Below, in pieces: positions 44,489 through 52,714 of a DNA stretch of 64,000 bases; positions within the stretch are counted from its first letter, which is position 1, and the number at the start of each line of letters is the position of its first letter. This DNA comes from Oceaniglobus trochenteri. GTDB lineage: Bacteria > Pseudomonadota > Alphaproteobacteria > Rhodobacterales > Rhodobacteraceae. The notes below the pieces were generated by a model. It ran no database searches, was not told the origin of the DNA, and saw only the letters and a program-made list of their open reading frames with translations. The position numbers were made by a program, and so were the translations under genes. The stretch spans positions 1 to 64,000 of the forward strand of contig NZ_JACNMM010000012.1 of NCBI RefSeq assembly GCF_020529025.1, written 5' to 3'.

Positions 44489-46453
44489 CTACTCGTTCAG
44501 CATTTTGTTACAGACCGCGAACACCTTTTCGGCTCTTTCTAGGGTCACCATTATGTCGTCGCCGTCGCCTTCTAGAATGCCAGGGTTGCGGATCAGCCAG
44601 TCCGCAGGCCGGTAATGGCTGTATTCAGGAATTTCAGCGGGTAGCAGTCGGAAAAATGCCTCAGCCTGTTTGACTTGCCTTGGCGCACCCTCGGACTCAG
44701 CCAACTTCTCTGCCGTGATTGCATTATCACCATCTAGTGCATAGCAGCCGTTGATCACCTTGCAGAAAAACTCTGGATGCATGACATCTTCAATATCCGC
44801 TTCGGGTTGATCTAGCAACTCTGCAATTGTGTGAAGCCGCTCCGCCGCCAAGACTTCCGCTCGGCGCAGGCGCTCAATCTTACCATTGTCACCTTGCCCT
44901 TGGTCTGAAAGCACCGCCACGTTCAGGTGGTTGCCGTGAAAGAGCGAAATAAAGGGTCGAATGTTGTCGATCCCGCCTGCTGGGCAAGTGGTCCATTTTG
45001 AGTCTAGGCCGACCCGCCCCCGTCTCTCAAGTTCATTCGAAAATACTTGTAAATAGAGAATGTCTGATGGACCTTCCACGAGCAGGCTGTTCTCTCCGAT
45101 AAACAAAGATTGTGTAACGGAATACCCGAGCGCCCCTTGCAGCGGGAACAACGTGTCCTTGTCGGTACTCATCACGTCATCTGTGACCTTCGTGCCCTCG
45201 GATTGCGGGCGCCCCCGTCTATCAGAAGTAATCACGTCTTCGACCACGCGGCAGTCGGCCAGCCGATCATGGGGAACCATGAATGGCGAGTGGGTGGAAT
45301 AGATCACTTGATGGTCAGGTAGCAGCTCTTCTGCGATGTAACGTAATAAATCAGCTTGGGCTTTGCCGTGGAGGGTCAGGCCGGGTTCATCAAGAAGAAT
45401 GATCACATTGTCAGTATCCCGTCGCATCATGGCAAACTGAACGAGGAACGAGAAGAACCAAACGAACCCCGCGCTTCGCTCTGAAAAGGATACGCTGGCC
45501 CTATGCAGTTGATTGTAGACCCTCGCCCTTGCCACGGCACCCGCATTGAATGGCGCTTTGTCTTCCGCGCGCCCCTCGCTCAAATTGACCTGAACTTCAA
45601 GATTATCGTTCTGCGACCAATACTCAAATATTTGATCGGTAATATCTGCGGAAGCGGCTTCACATTTTGCGTTAAGTTCCTCATATCGCGGAGAGTTATT
45701 GAGTTCATCCAACGACGTTCCGGCCAAGCGGAGAAAGTCCAGGAATATCTGATCACCGGGAGATATGCCGTCCGCAGCCTTGTCCGTGGCAATCTTCTGA
45801 GCGGAAATTTGTCCGCTCATCCGATCATAGTGTGACGTGTAAAAGAAGTGAGGCACAATTGGGTTGAGAAGGTCGATACCGCGCTTCGTTACTGAATGAT
45901 CCCGAAAACTCTCAAATCTGGCCTTCAGGGTATTCAACTTCTCAGTGGAATTTTCTTGTGCTGCGACGGCTGCAATTGCCTGCTTTGCCGTCGTCGATTT
46001 CGCAAGGACGGCTTTTTCAGCAGCGTTCATCTGCATCATTTCAATTGCGTTTTTGATCGCCGCGCCTTCATCAACCGGAACGGACCAATATGTTCCCTTT
46101 TGGTTGTATTCCTTCCAAATCTTGAACTCTCTCGACGTAATGGCGCTTTCCCCAAACTCATCGCAAAGCATTTGGTGTCCTTGATCGGACAATTCCCACC
46201 AAGTTTCGACCACCGTAGCATCATTTCTAGGATGACGTTCTGCAAATCGTGCGGAGTATCGCCTCGGATAATTCTCAGTAACGTCAAAGTCTGACTGTGC
46301 GTTCCCGTAAGGCCGTATGGACTGAAGTGCGGTAAGAGTGGCGGTCTTGCCGGCCTCATTCTTACCAACCAAGCAACAAAGTTCGCTTGTCGAGAATTTC
46401 CCAGAATCTAGAATTGATCGAAAGTTCTGAACTCTAACATGCGTCAATTTCAT
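44489..46453 (-). CDS. OLD-family ATP-dependent endonuclease
   Basis: 654 residues. An SMC-like ATPase with Walker A GKNEAGKT at 30-37, a signature-like VSFSERSAGF, and Walker B VIILLDEP. A TOPRIM nuclease follows (LLVEGPSDILYLQ near residue 460; VAVLSDQGQGD near 513). OLD proteins attack phage or recombination intermediates. No partner UvrD-like helicase (as in Gabija) sits next to it, so I call it a solitary OLD. Minus strand, opposite to the terminase genes. Confidence 0.88.
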   Translation of the reverse strand: MKLTHVRVQNFRSILDSGKFSTSELCCLVGKNEAGKTATLTALQSIRPYGNAQSDFDVTENYPRRYSARFAERHPRNDATVVETWWELSDQGHQMLCDEFGESAITSREFKIWKEYNQKGTYWSVPVDEGAAIKNAIEMMQMNAAEKAVLAKSTTAKQAIAAVAAQENSTEKLNTLKARFESFRDHSVTKRGIDLLNPIVPHFFYTSHYDRMSGQISAQKIATDKAADGISPGDQIFLDFLRLAGTSLDELNNSPRYEELNAKCEAASADITDQIFEYWSQNDNLEVQVNLSEGRAEDKAPFNAGAVARARVYNQLHRASVSFSERSAGFVWFFSFLVQFAMMRRDTDNVIILLDEPGLTLHGKAQADLLRYIAEELLPDHQVIYSTHSPFMVPHDRLADCRVVEDVITSDRRGRPQSEGTKVTDDVMSTDKDTLFPLQGALGYSVTQSLFIGENSLLVEGPSDILYLQVFSNELERRGRVGLDSKWTTCPAGGIDNIRPFISLFHGNHLNVAVLSDQGQGDNGKIERLRRAEVLAAERLHTIAELLDQPEADIEDVMHPEFFCKVINGCYALDGDNAITAEKLAESEGAPRQVKQAEAFFRLLPAEIPEYSHYRPADWLIRNPGILEGDGDDIMVTLERAEKVFAVCNKMLNE

Positions 46454-46688
46454 GCTGCTTTGCTCCGCTGCTCGTTATGCGCGAGAATGCACGATTCAAG
46501 ATAGCTCTACAAGATGTAGCGGCGTAGGCGTCGCAACACGCTTATGATAGCGTGCCCAGCCTCGGAAGGCTTCATGAACAGGTCCGTCCGCATTTCGAAC
46601 GCACGGCGCAACGGGATGACATGCAGCCCGTCGTAAGGATTGTGTGGAGCGATCATCCTCCCGGTCGCTCCACATTCCTTTGCAAAGC

Positions 46689-47462
46689 TTATTTGCAGGC
46701 TGCAACCAGTGCGGCAGCGCGGTTCGTGTCGGCATCGTGGGCCGGGATGCGCTTCACGCCTTTGGGCAGGAGCAGATAGTATTTGCCCGCTTTGCGTTCG
46801 ACGCCTAGCCCAAGTGCGCCCATGTCGGTGCGCAACGCGGACGACACGGTGTCTTTGTTCCAGCCGAGCGTCGCCATCAGTTCCTCGATGGTCGCGCCCT
46901 TGGCCAGAGCCACGGCCATAAGGTGCCGTTTCGAGCCTGCCTTCGTGGCTTTCACGTCTTCGGCCTTGCCGGGTTCGATCATTACGCGGTCAGCGAGAAC
47001 GCGGGGCTTGAGCGCGGCTTTGAGTGCGGCCTTCGCCTCGATGCCTTCGGCCATCAGATCAAACGCAACGCGGATGCCGTCGTCGGCAAGCACCTGTTGC
47101 ACCGGGCCTTCGCCGTTCACTCCCTCGTCCGTGATCACGAGTAGGGCTTTCGTCGTGAGTGAGGCAATCACGCCTTGCACCTGCTTCTGGGTCAGCCCCG
47201 TGCGCTGTGCGATTTCTGGCACGTCGCCCCACGTCATGTTGTCCGCGAGCATGTCGTCCAGGGTCTGGGCACCGTTCGCGTCGATCCCGGCATTTAGGTA
47301 GGCGACAAGGACTCGCTTCTCCAACGCGGTCAGCTTCGGCGGCTGCGCCTCGATCATTGCGACGAGGTCGTCCTTCGAGGTCTTTTTCAGCGCGGAGGCC
47401 GTCAGCGGCTTCGCCAGAATATCGTTGAGGGCGGTTTTGGTCTGGTTGTTGAGGTCGGTCAT
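46689..47462 (-). CDS. DUF3489-like protein
   Basis: 257 residues from the ATG at 47462 (GGAG site upstream). Several helical HTH-like blocks: WGDVPEIAQRTGLTQKQVQGVI and, at the C-terminus, GSKRHLMAVALAKGATIEEL leading into MATLGWNKDTVSSALRTD, which fits DUF3489. Probably DNA-binding. It is divergent from the restriction gene (189 bases between them), so it may control the R-M pair; that is inference. Confidence 0.75.
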   Translation of the reverse strand: MTDLNNQTKTALNDILAKPLTASALKKTSKDDLVAMIEAQPPKLTALEKRVLVAYLNAGIDANGAQTLDDMLADNMTWGDVPEIAQRTGLTQKQVQGVIASLTTKALLVITDEGVNGEGPVQQVLADDGIRVAFDLMAEGIEAKAALKAALKPRVLADRVMIEPGKAEDVKATKAGSKRHLMAVALAKGATIEELMATLGWNKDTVSSALRTDMGALGLGVERKAGKYYLLLPKGVKRIPAHDADTNRAAALVAACK

Positions 47463-47651
47463 AATCTTGTCACTCCGTTGATAGGCGGGCGCGGCGCACC
47501 CGGTGACACGACGTTCGGACCTATCCCCGGCGCTGCTCAACCGGAGATTGCGGGGCTATCCGTTGTTTGTTTGAGACACCGCTTGGCAATCGACTCCCTA
47601 AAGGTCGCGCAGTAGGGTGCCCAAAACGAATTGTTGAGGGGTTACAGGCGG

Positions 47652-48635
47652 ATGGCACTACTGCATGACAAGGTGGCGCAGCTTCGGGAGCAGCGAGGGC
47701 CGATGCCCGAGGCTTTGCAGGGCGTGACGAAGAACCGTATTCGAGCCGTCCTGCAATACCTCGATCTCGGCTCGAACGCGGACCTAGTCGATTGCACCTT
47801 CGCAATGCTCGACGACGAGACGGACAGTTGGTTCACCAAGGCACCTGCTGGGGCGAAGGTCGCTGACGGCGCATCGACGGCTCACCTCGCCTGCCATATC
47901 GGCATCCTGCAACGGGACAGCGGCAAGCTGGATCGTGAGGGGCGCGACTACTGGATCAAGCCGCTCCGTGAGTTGGGAGGGTTCGAGGCGATCACGCTTG
48001 AGAAAGGTGAGTTCATCCCCGGACACGTAAAAGCGAAATCGCCAAACTCCTGCTACCGCCTCGACGAGGCCCTGAAGGCCGTCCTGAAGGCTCCTGACGA
48101 CGCGTGGCGAGATATGCTGGCCGAGTGGGCGCGGGACGACGTGTCGCGCGAACGCCGCGCCTTCCAAGCTGAGATGGCCGAGGCTGCCCGCAAGTTGGTC
48201 GACTCCGGCCACGCGCATCTGATTAGGGCAAGCGTCGAGAATTACGCCCCGCGCTTCCTTCCTGGCTATCAACTGCTCTATGTCGATGATGCGGATGGCG
48301 ACCGCGTATCGGATGCCGAGCGCGCGAAGATGGCAGAAGCCGGGGTGGCCTTGACTTTAGAGGACGCAATGCCCGACGCATTGCTCTGGCACCCGGACAC
48401 GGACCACCTGTGGGTTATCGAGGCGGTGACAAGCGACGGCGAGGTGGACGCGCACAAGGTCGCGCAGATGAACAGGCTGGCCGAAAGGTGTGGAAAGGCG
48501 GGCGTTGGGTTCACGACGACCTACCGGACGTGGAAGGAGGCGGCTGCGCGCCAAGGCAAGCACCAGAACATCGCCTACGACACGTTTATCTGGATTCAGG
48601 GCGACCCGGCAAAGCAGTTCAAAGTGACAGGCTAG
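47652..48635 (+). CDS. BsuBI/PstI-type restriction endonuclease
   Basis: 327 residues from the ATG at 47652. The C-terminal half matches the BsuBI/PstI nuclease domain: DALLWHPDTDHLWVIEAVTS (PD and E residues of the PD-(D/E)xK-like site), then CGKAGVGFTTTYRTWKEAA and AYDTFIWIQGDPAKQF. The N-terminal part is helical and fits the family's N-terminal domain. It should cut unmodified DNA at a short palindrome. Convergent with the methyltransferase, overlapping by 4 bases. Confidence 0.85.
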   Translation: MALLHDKVAQLREQRGPMPEALQGVTKNRIRAVLQYLDLGSNADLVDCTFAMLDDETDSWFTKAPAGAKVADGASTAHLACHIGILQRDSGKLDREGRDYWIKPLRELGGFEAITLEKGEFIPGHVKAKSPNSCYRLDEALKAVLKAPDDAWRDMLAEWARDDVSRERRAFQAEMAEAARKLVDSGHAHLIRASVENYAPRFLPGYQLLYVDDADGDRVSDAERAKMAEAGVALTLEDAMPDALLWHPDTDHLWVIEAVTSDGEVDAHKVAQMNRLAERCGKAGVGFTTTYRTWKEAAARQGKHQNIAYDTFIWIQGDPAKQFKVTG

Positions 48636-50038
48636 AGCAAGTCATCCATCGTTGTGTCGCCGCGGCCTAGCGCCTCAAGCTGGTCGCGGCTCGGATAATG
48701 CAGGTTACGCAGGTCAGTCGCGTTGACCTGCGTATGCCCCGAGAAGATGCGGAAATACTGGTCCACGGCCTCCGAGTTCAGGAAGGCGGCGAGGCCTTTG
48801 GCAAGGTCGAGCGGCAGGCCTTCGCCGCCCTCGTGGAAGTAATTCAAGTGGTTCTCGAACCCCGCGCGCCCGCCGTCGTAAATCGAGGCAACGAGACGGC
48901 GCTTTTCTTCCTTGGCTGTGAAACGCTTGGTCAGGACGTAGATGCCTGCGGGCGTGATTAGCTTCGCCGTGTCGTCGTTGTCGGCCAGCGCATTGTGCTT
49001 TCGGAAGTCAGGTATCGGCCAGCGGATGCCCCCATCGTGGAAGTGTTGGGGGTAGATCAGTGGCACCGTGTCGTCGCCCGGTTCCTTGCGCAGGTTGTCC
49101 CGCGTGCGAAAATCGACGACGCGCCCGGTCGATACCTTGATACCAAGGTCCGCAAGGACGCAGGGGAGCGCCTGAACGCTGTCGGCAAGGTCGTTGCCTG
49201 ACACAGGCAGGCGGATGAAGGCGTGGCGATCAGAGGGGCGCACGATGTCCGAGAACGGCACGGCGCGCGGGTCGGTGAGGTCAGTCGAGAGCGAAACGTC
49301 GCCTTGCGCACAGCCCTTGCGCACGCGGAAGATCATGTTCTCCTGCAACACGTCGTCGTCCTTGAAGGAGGATCGACGGGACTCGAAGACATGCAGGTTC
49401 GAGATTGCAGACCCGCCAAGCAGCAAGCGGCGGAACGGCTCATAGTAGGACCCGTTGCAGAAGGAGCGCGGCGTGATGGCGACGATCTCGCCGCCGTCGT
49501 CCATCTGCTGCAAGGCGACGGCGACGAAGGCAGTGTAGAGGTTCACCGTTTCGATCCCAAGGGAGCGCAAGCCCAGCCGCCATTCCGAGGTCTGATTGAT
49601 CTTGCCGTAGGGCGGGTTGAGGATGGCACAGTTGTAGGTGCGCTGCTCCCGCAGCAGCGGCTCCGCCGACTGCAAGATGTAGTCGTCGCGGACGACGCGG
49701 CTCGTGAAGGATACGCCCGCGCTCGCACACTGATCGGCGCAGGCGGCAAGCGTGCCGTCGAGAATCGACGCAAGCTGGTCGTCCACCTCGTAGCAGGTCA
49801 CGTCTATCGACCTGGGCCTCGCGTCACGGGCAAGCGCTTCCGCGACGAAAGCGGCGGTAAGAGCGCCCATGCCTGCGCCCGCATCGAGCAAGCGTACCTC
49901 GGGCGGCACATCGAACATTCCTGCCATGAAGGACGCTATGCGACCGGGCGTCATGAACTGCCCGAGTTTCGAACGACGCTTCGGATCGAGGGTGGGGGAT
50001 ACTTCGAGGCGGGTCTGGTCGATAGATTCTAGGAGCAA
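48632..50038 (-). CDS. adenine-specific DNA methyltransferase (PstI/Eco57I type)
   Basis: 468 residues. Motif X LGQFMTPGRIASFMAG, SAM motif I LLDAGAGMGALTAAF, and catalytic NPPYGK (motif IV) are clear. The C-terminal region is the target-recognition part. It protects the element's own target sites against the neighbouring endonuclease. Transcribed towards the restriction gene. Confidence 0.9.
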   Translation of the reverse strand: MLLESIDQTRLEVSPTLDPKRRSKLGQFMTPGRIASFMAGMFDVPPEVRLLDAGAGMGALTAAFVAEALARDARPRSIDVTCYEVDDQLASILDGTLAACADQCASAGVSFTSRVVRDDYILQSAEPLLREQRTYNCAILNPPYGKINQTSEWRLGLRSLGIETVNLYTAFVAVALQQMDDGGEIVAITPRSFCNGSYYEPFRRLLLGGSAISNLHVFESRRSSFKDDDVLQENMIFRVRKGCAQGDVSLSTDLTDPRAVPFSDIVRPSDRHAFIRLPVSGNDLADSVQALPCVLADLGIKVSTGRVVDFRTRDNLRKEPGDDTVPLIYPQHFHDGGIRWPIPDFRKHNALADNDDTAKLITPAGIYVLTKRFTAKEEKRRLVASIYDGGRAGFENHLNYFHEGGEGLPLDLAKGLAAFLNSEAVDQYFRIFSGHTQVNATDLRNLHYPSRDQLEALGRGDTTMDDLL

Positions 50039-50106
50039 TTGTTCTTCCTTTGTTTTCGCCCATCATCGCATCAACGTGCGAGTCTGCCAACCAAAACGGC
50101 ACACAA

Positions 50107-50135
50107 AGGAAAGCCCGCGACCGTTAGGTCGCGGG
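50107..50135 (-). terminator. terminator for the minus-strand small gene
   Basis: CCCGCGACC / GGTCGCGGG 9-bp stem (50114-50135) with a GTTA loop. On the minus strand it is followed by CTTTCCTTTG. It ends the 50143-50385 gene. Confidence 0.8.
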
Positions 50136-50142
50136 TATTGGA

Positions 50143-50385
50143 TCACGCAGCTTTAAGCGCATTGGCATCATCGTTGATGCTCATGCCGAGCGAGTGGATA
50201 TGCTCGTCTAGCTGATCCTTGTAATACGTGATGATCTTGACGTGAGCTTCGCGGCTCAATCCCTCGAATACTCGATCTGGGATGACTTCTCCTTTGAACC
50301 GGAAGGTTCCGTCGCCGTCGATTGAGAAGCTATCGACGTCATGGCAGAGAATATCGTCGAGCGCTTTGATAATAAGATTCCACAT
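50143..50385 (-). CDS. small hypothetical protein
   Basis: 80 residues from the ATG at 50385 (AAAGGA about 8 bases upstream). An alpha/beta chain (MWNLIIKALDDILCHDVDSF, GTFRFKGEVIPDRVFEGLS) ending in a helical DDANALKAA. No known motif. It sits between the methyltransferase and the tRNA-Thr att repeat and ends at a good terminator. Confidence 0.65.
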   Translation of the reverse strand: MWNLIIKALDDILCHDVDSFSIDGDGTFRFKGEVIPDRVFEGLSREAHVKIITYYKDQLDEHIHSLGMSINDDANALKAA

Positions 50386-50696
50386 ATGGAATCCTTTCAC
50401 GGTGGCGAGTGAATATAGAGGGGAGCACCTGCCACCTGCGGAGCCCACGCCTCATCCGACCGCTTGCGCGGAGGAATTCGTCATGTCTGGAACTCCGTTG
50501 ATAGCGAACGCGATTCCGCGTCCGTGGGGCATAGGTAGGCTTCCGAGGCCGGGTAGTCAAGAATTTCTTTTGGTAACAGTGGCTTGCCTGTTTAAACGTC
50601 GAGCGCGACATTTCCGCGATGTTGCAAAGTTGTTGCAAAATCGGAGACACAGCAAATCGCCGCTCGACTATTTATTCAACGATTTCATGATGATAT
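50386..50696. other. element end region before attR
   Basis: About 310 bases without a clear gene. It contains ACTCCGTTGATAG (50492-50504), shared with the start region of the 47462 gene, in front of a tiny minus-strand frame of ten codons at about 50451-50483. A/T content rises towards the att repeat. Confidence 0.4.
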
Positions 50697-50745
50697 ATGG
50701 TGCCCCCACACGGACTCGAACCGCGGACCTACTGATTACAAATCA
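50697..50745. repeat. right attachment repeat (49 bp)
   Basis: Identical to 36257-36305. Here it is the 3' part of the complete tRNA-Thr gene. Confidence 0.93.
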
Positions 50746-50773
50746 GTTGCTCTACCAGCTGAGCTATAGGGGC
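50698..50773 (-). tRNA. tRNA-Thr (anticodon TGT)
   Basis: 76 nt with CCA encoded at 50698-50700. The acceptor stem is GCCCCTA against TGGGGGC (G-U pair accepted), the D arm has AGCTCAGCTGGTAGAGC, the anticodon arm CTGATTTGTAATCAG gives anticodon TGT, and the T arm has GGTTCGAGTCC. It reads ACA threonine codons. Its 3' part is the integration target. Confidence 0.96.
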
Positions 50774-50982
50774 ATTGGGCGGGGATTTAGCAGGGGTCTT
50801 GCGGGCTGGCAAGGTGGATTGTGGGGAAAGCGCGGGTCGTGGTTCGCTGGTGTAGCACCAATCTTGCCGCGGTGCGACGGCGGGCTTGATGGCCGCTCTT
50901 TAGGGTTTTGACCGCCCCCGGTGCTGTTGATAAGGTCGCGTGCAGGCTGCGCCCGGGCGGCGGGCCTTTGGGGATGTGCAGT

Positions 50983-52641
50983 ATGATCAATCTGTCGGGC
51001 ATGGGCGCAAGCGGCGGCGCAATCGTGGGAGCCGCGGCCATCGCCGGTGTTGCGGTGCTGGGGTATTTTGCCCTGCGCCCCGAACCCGCGCTGCCGCCAC
51101 CATCGGTGGTGCCCGATGTGGTGGCGGTGGTGCCGCCAGCCCCGGCCAACGATGCGCCGCAACCGACGCCGCCAAAGGCGCCCGCGCCGCCATCGCGTGG
51201 CGAGGGTGCGCCGCCGGCGCCACCGCCGGCAGGCGACGCGCCAGAGGTCGAGGGCGCCGCGCCGGTGCCCGAACCCGCGCCGCCGCCGCAACAGGGCCAT
51301 CCCGCCCCCAGCTTTGACATCGTGCGGGTCGAACCCGATGGCTCGGCCCTGATCGCCGGGCGTGCCGCGCCGGGCAGCACGGTCTCTGTCCTGCTGGACG
51401 GGGACGAGATTGCCACAGAGCAGGTCGACGGGCAGGGCGGTTTCGTGGCGCTTGTCACCATTGAACCGTCTGCGGTGCCGCGCATCCTGTCGCTGTCGTC
51501 GCGGCTGGGTGACAGTGTGCTGGTGGCGCAACAGACCGTGATCCTTGCGCCAAGTGCCGAAACGCTTTTGGCCGCGGCGCCTGCCGAGGCCGCACCGCAG
51601 CCTCCGGCCCCGGCGGCGGCCCTCCCTGATGCGCCACCGGCCAGGGCGGTTGCCACGCCGCCCCAGGCGCAGACCCCGGCACCGGCCGAGGAGCGCGGCG
51701 CGGAGGAGGCCGATGGGCCGGTTCCTCCCGAGGAAACGACAGCGCCCGAAACGGCGATGCAAACCGCAGAGGCCGACGCGGCCACAGCGGACGATCCCGA
51801 AGCCGATGGCGCGACACCGCCCGCTGTTGACGGCACAGCGCCCGGCGATCTGGCCCTGGCTGACCCGACAACAGAACAACCGCGCCGCCCCGGTGCCAAC
51901 ACCCCGCCCGCCATCCGCGCAACGCCAGGTGCGCCGGGGCGCCCCGCCACATCCCAACCCGAACCGGTGGCCCGGGCAACTCCGCCCGGCCAGCCCGGGA
52001 TGGCCAGCGCACCCACCGCCCCGACAATCGCACAACCCGGCGAGGCGCCCGGCACGCTGCCCGATGCCGCCGCCCCGGCCAGCCCGGCGCCAGCCCCCGC
52101 GCCACCCCGCGTTTTGGTGGCCGACGACAGCGGCATGAAGGTGCTGCAAGAGCCCGGCCCCGGCCCCGATGCCATGTCCAGCGTATCGCTTGACACCATC
52201 AGCTATGACGCGTCGGGCGACGTGGTGCTGGGCGGGCGCGGCGGCCCTTCGCGGTTTGTGCGGGTCTACCTTGACAACGACCCGGTGCGCACCACCCGGA
52301 TCGGCGAAGACGGGCAGTGGCGGGCCGATCTGCCGCGGATCGACACCCGGGTCTATACCCTGCGCGTCGACGAGATCGAGGAGGGCGGCGATGTCGTTTC
52401 GCGCACCGAAACCCCCTTCCGCCCCGAAGCGCCCGAAACGGTGATCGCGGCCGAGACGGCCAGCCCCGATGCGCCGCCGGTGACGGTGGTGACGGTGCAG
52501 CCCGGCTTTACCCTGTGGCGGATCGCGCGCGAGAATTACGGCGACGGCATTCTCTATGTCCGGGTGTTCGAGGCGAACGCCGACAAGATCCGCGACCCCG
52601 ACCTGATCTATCCCGGCCAGATCTTCACCGTTCCCGAATAA
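50983..52641 (+). CDS. LysM domain protein with Pro/Ala-rich middle
   Basis: 552 residues from the ATG at 50983. A membrane anchor at about 11-32 (GGAIVGAAAIAGVAVLGYFAL), an Ala/Pro-rich linker, two Ig-like/carboxypeptidase-regulatory-like segments (VEPDGSALIAGRAAPGSTV; DASGDVVLGGRGGPSRFV), and a C-terminal LysM (VQPGFTLWRIARENYGDG, LIYPGQIFTVPE). A periplasmic peptidoglycan-binding protein. It precedes the exporter gene by 73 bases. Confidence 0.85.
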   Translation: MINLSGMGASGGAIVGAAAIAGVAVLGYFALRPEPALPPPSVVPDVVAVVPPAPANDAPQPTPPKAPAPPSRGEGAPPAPPPAGDAPEVEGAAPVPEPAPPPQQGHPAPSFDIVRVEPDGSALIAGRAAPGSTVSVLLDGDEIATEQVDGQGGFVALVTIEPSAVPRILSLSSRLGDSVLVAQQTVILAPSAETLLAAAPAEAAPQPPAPAAALPDAPPARAVATPPQAQTPAPAEERGAEEADGPVPPEETTAPETAMQTAEADAATADDPEADGATPPAVDGTAPGDLALADPTTEQPRRPGANTPPAIRATPGAPGRPATSQPEPVARATPPGQPGMASAPTAPTIAQPGEAPGTLPDAAAPASPAPAPAPPRVLVADDSGMKVLQEPGPGPDAMSSVSLDTISYDASGDVVLGGRGGPSRFVRVYLDNDPVRTTRIGEDGQWRADLPRIDTRVYTLRVDEIEEGGDVVSRTETPFRPEAPETVIAAETASPDAPPVTVVTVQPGFTLWRIARENYGDGILYVRVFEANADKIRDPDLIYPGQIFTVPE

Positions 52642-52714
52642 TGGCGAAGGCTCTGGCCAATCGCACCACCGCGCCCTAGGTTCCGGTGTTCCCCGAGCCA
52701 GAGCCGAGATTTCC

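Larger units (their letters stand above)
36257..50745. mobile_element. integrated element at tRNA-Thr with defence cargo
   Basis: A 14.5 kb element bounded by 49-bp perfect direct repeats taken from the tRNA-Thr 3' part. It holds a tyrosine integrase, an AlpA-like HTH, a structured leader, unknown small genes, terminase genes, an OLD nuclease, a DUF3489-like protein and a BsuBI/PstI-type R-M pair. No capsid, portal, tail or lysis gene is seen. Content fits a phage-inducible-island or satellite-like element or a stripped prophage. The boundaries are well supported; the class name is inference. Confidence 0.85.

Noticed and set aside
44489-46453. Gabija system
   Set aside because: The OLD-like nuclease would be GajA-like, but no UvrD-like helicase (GajB) lies next to it.
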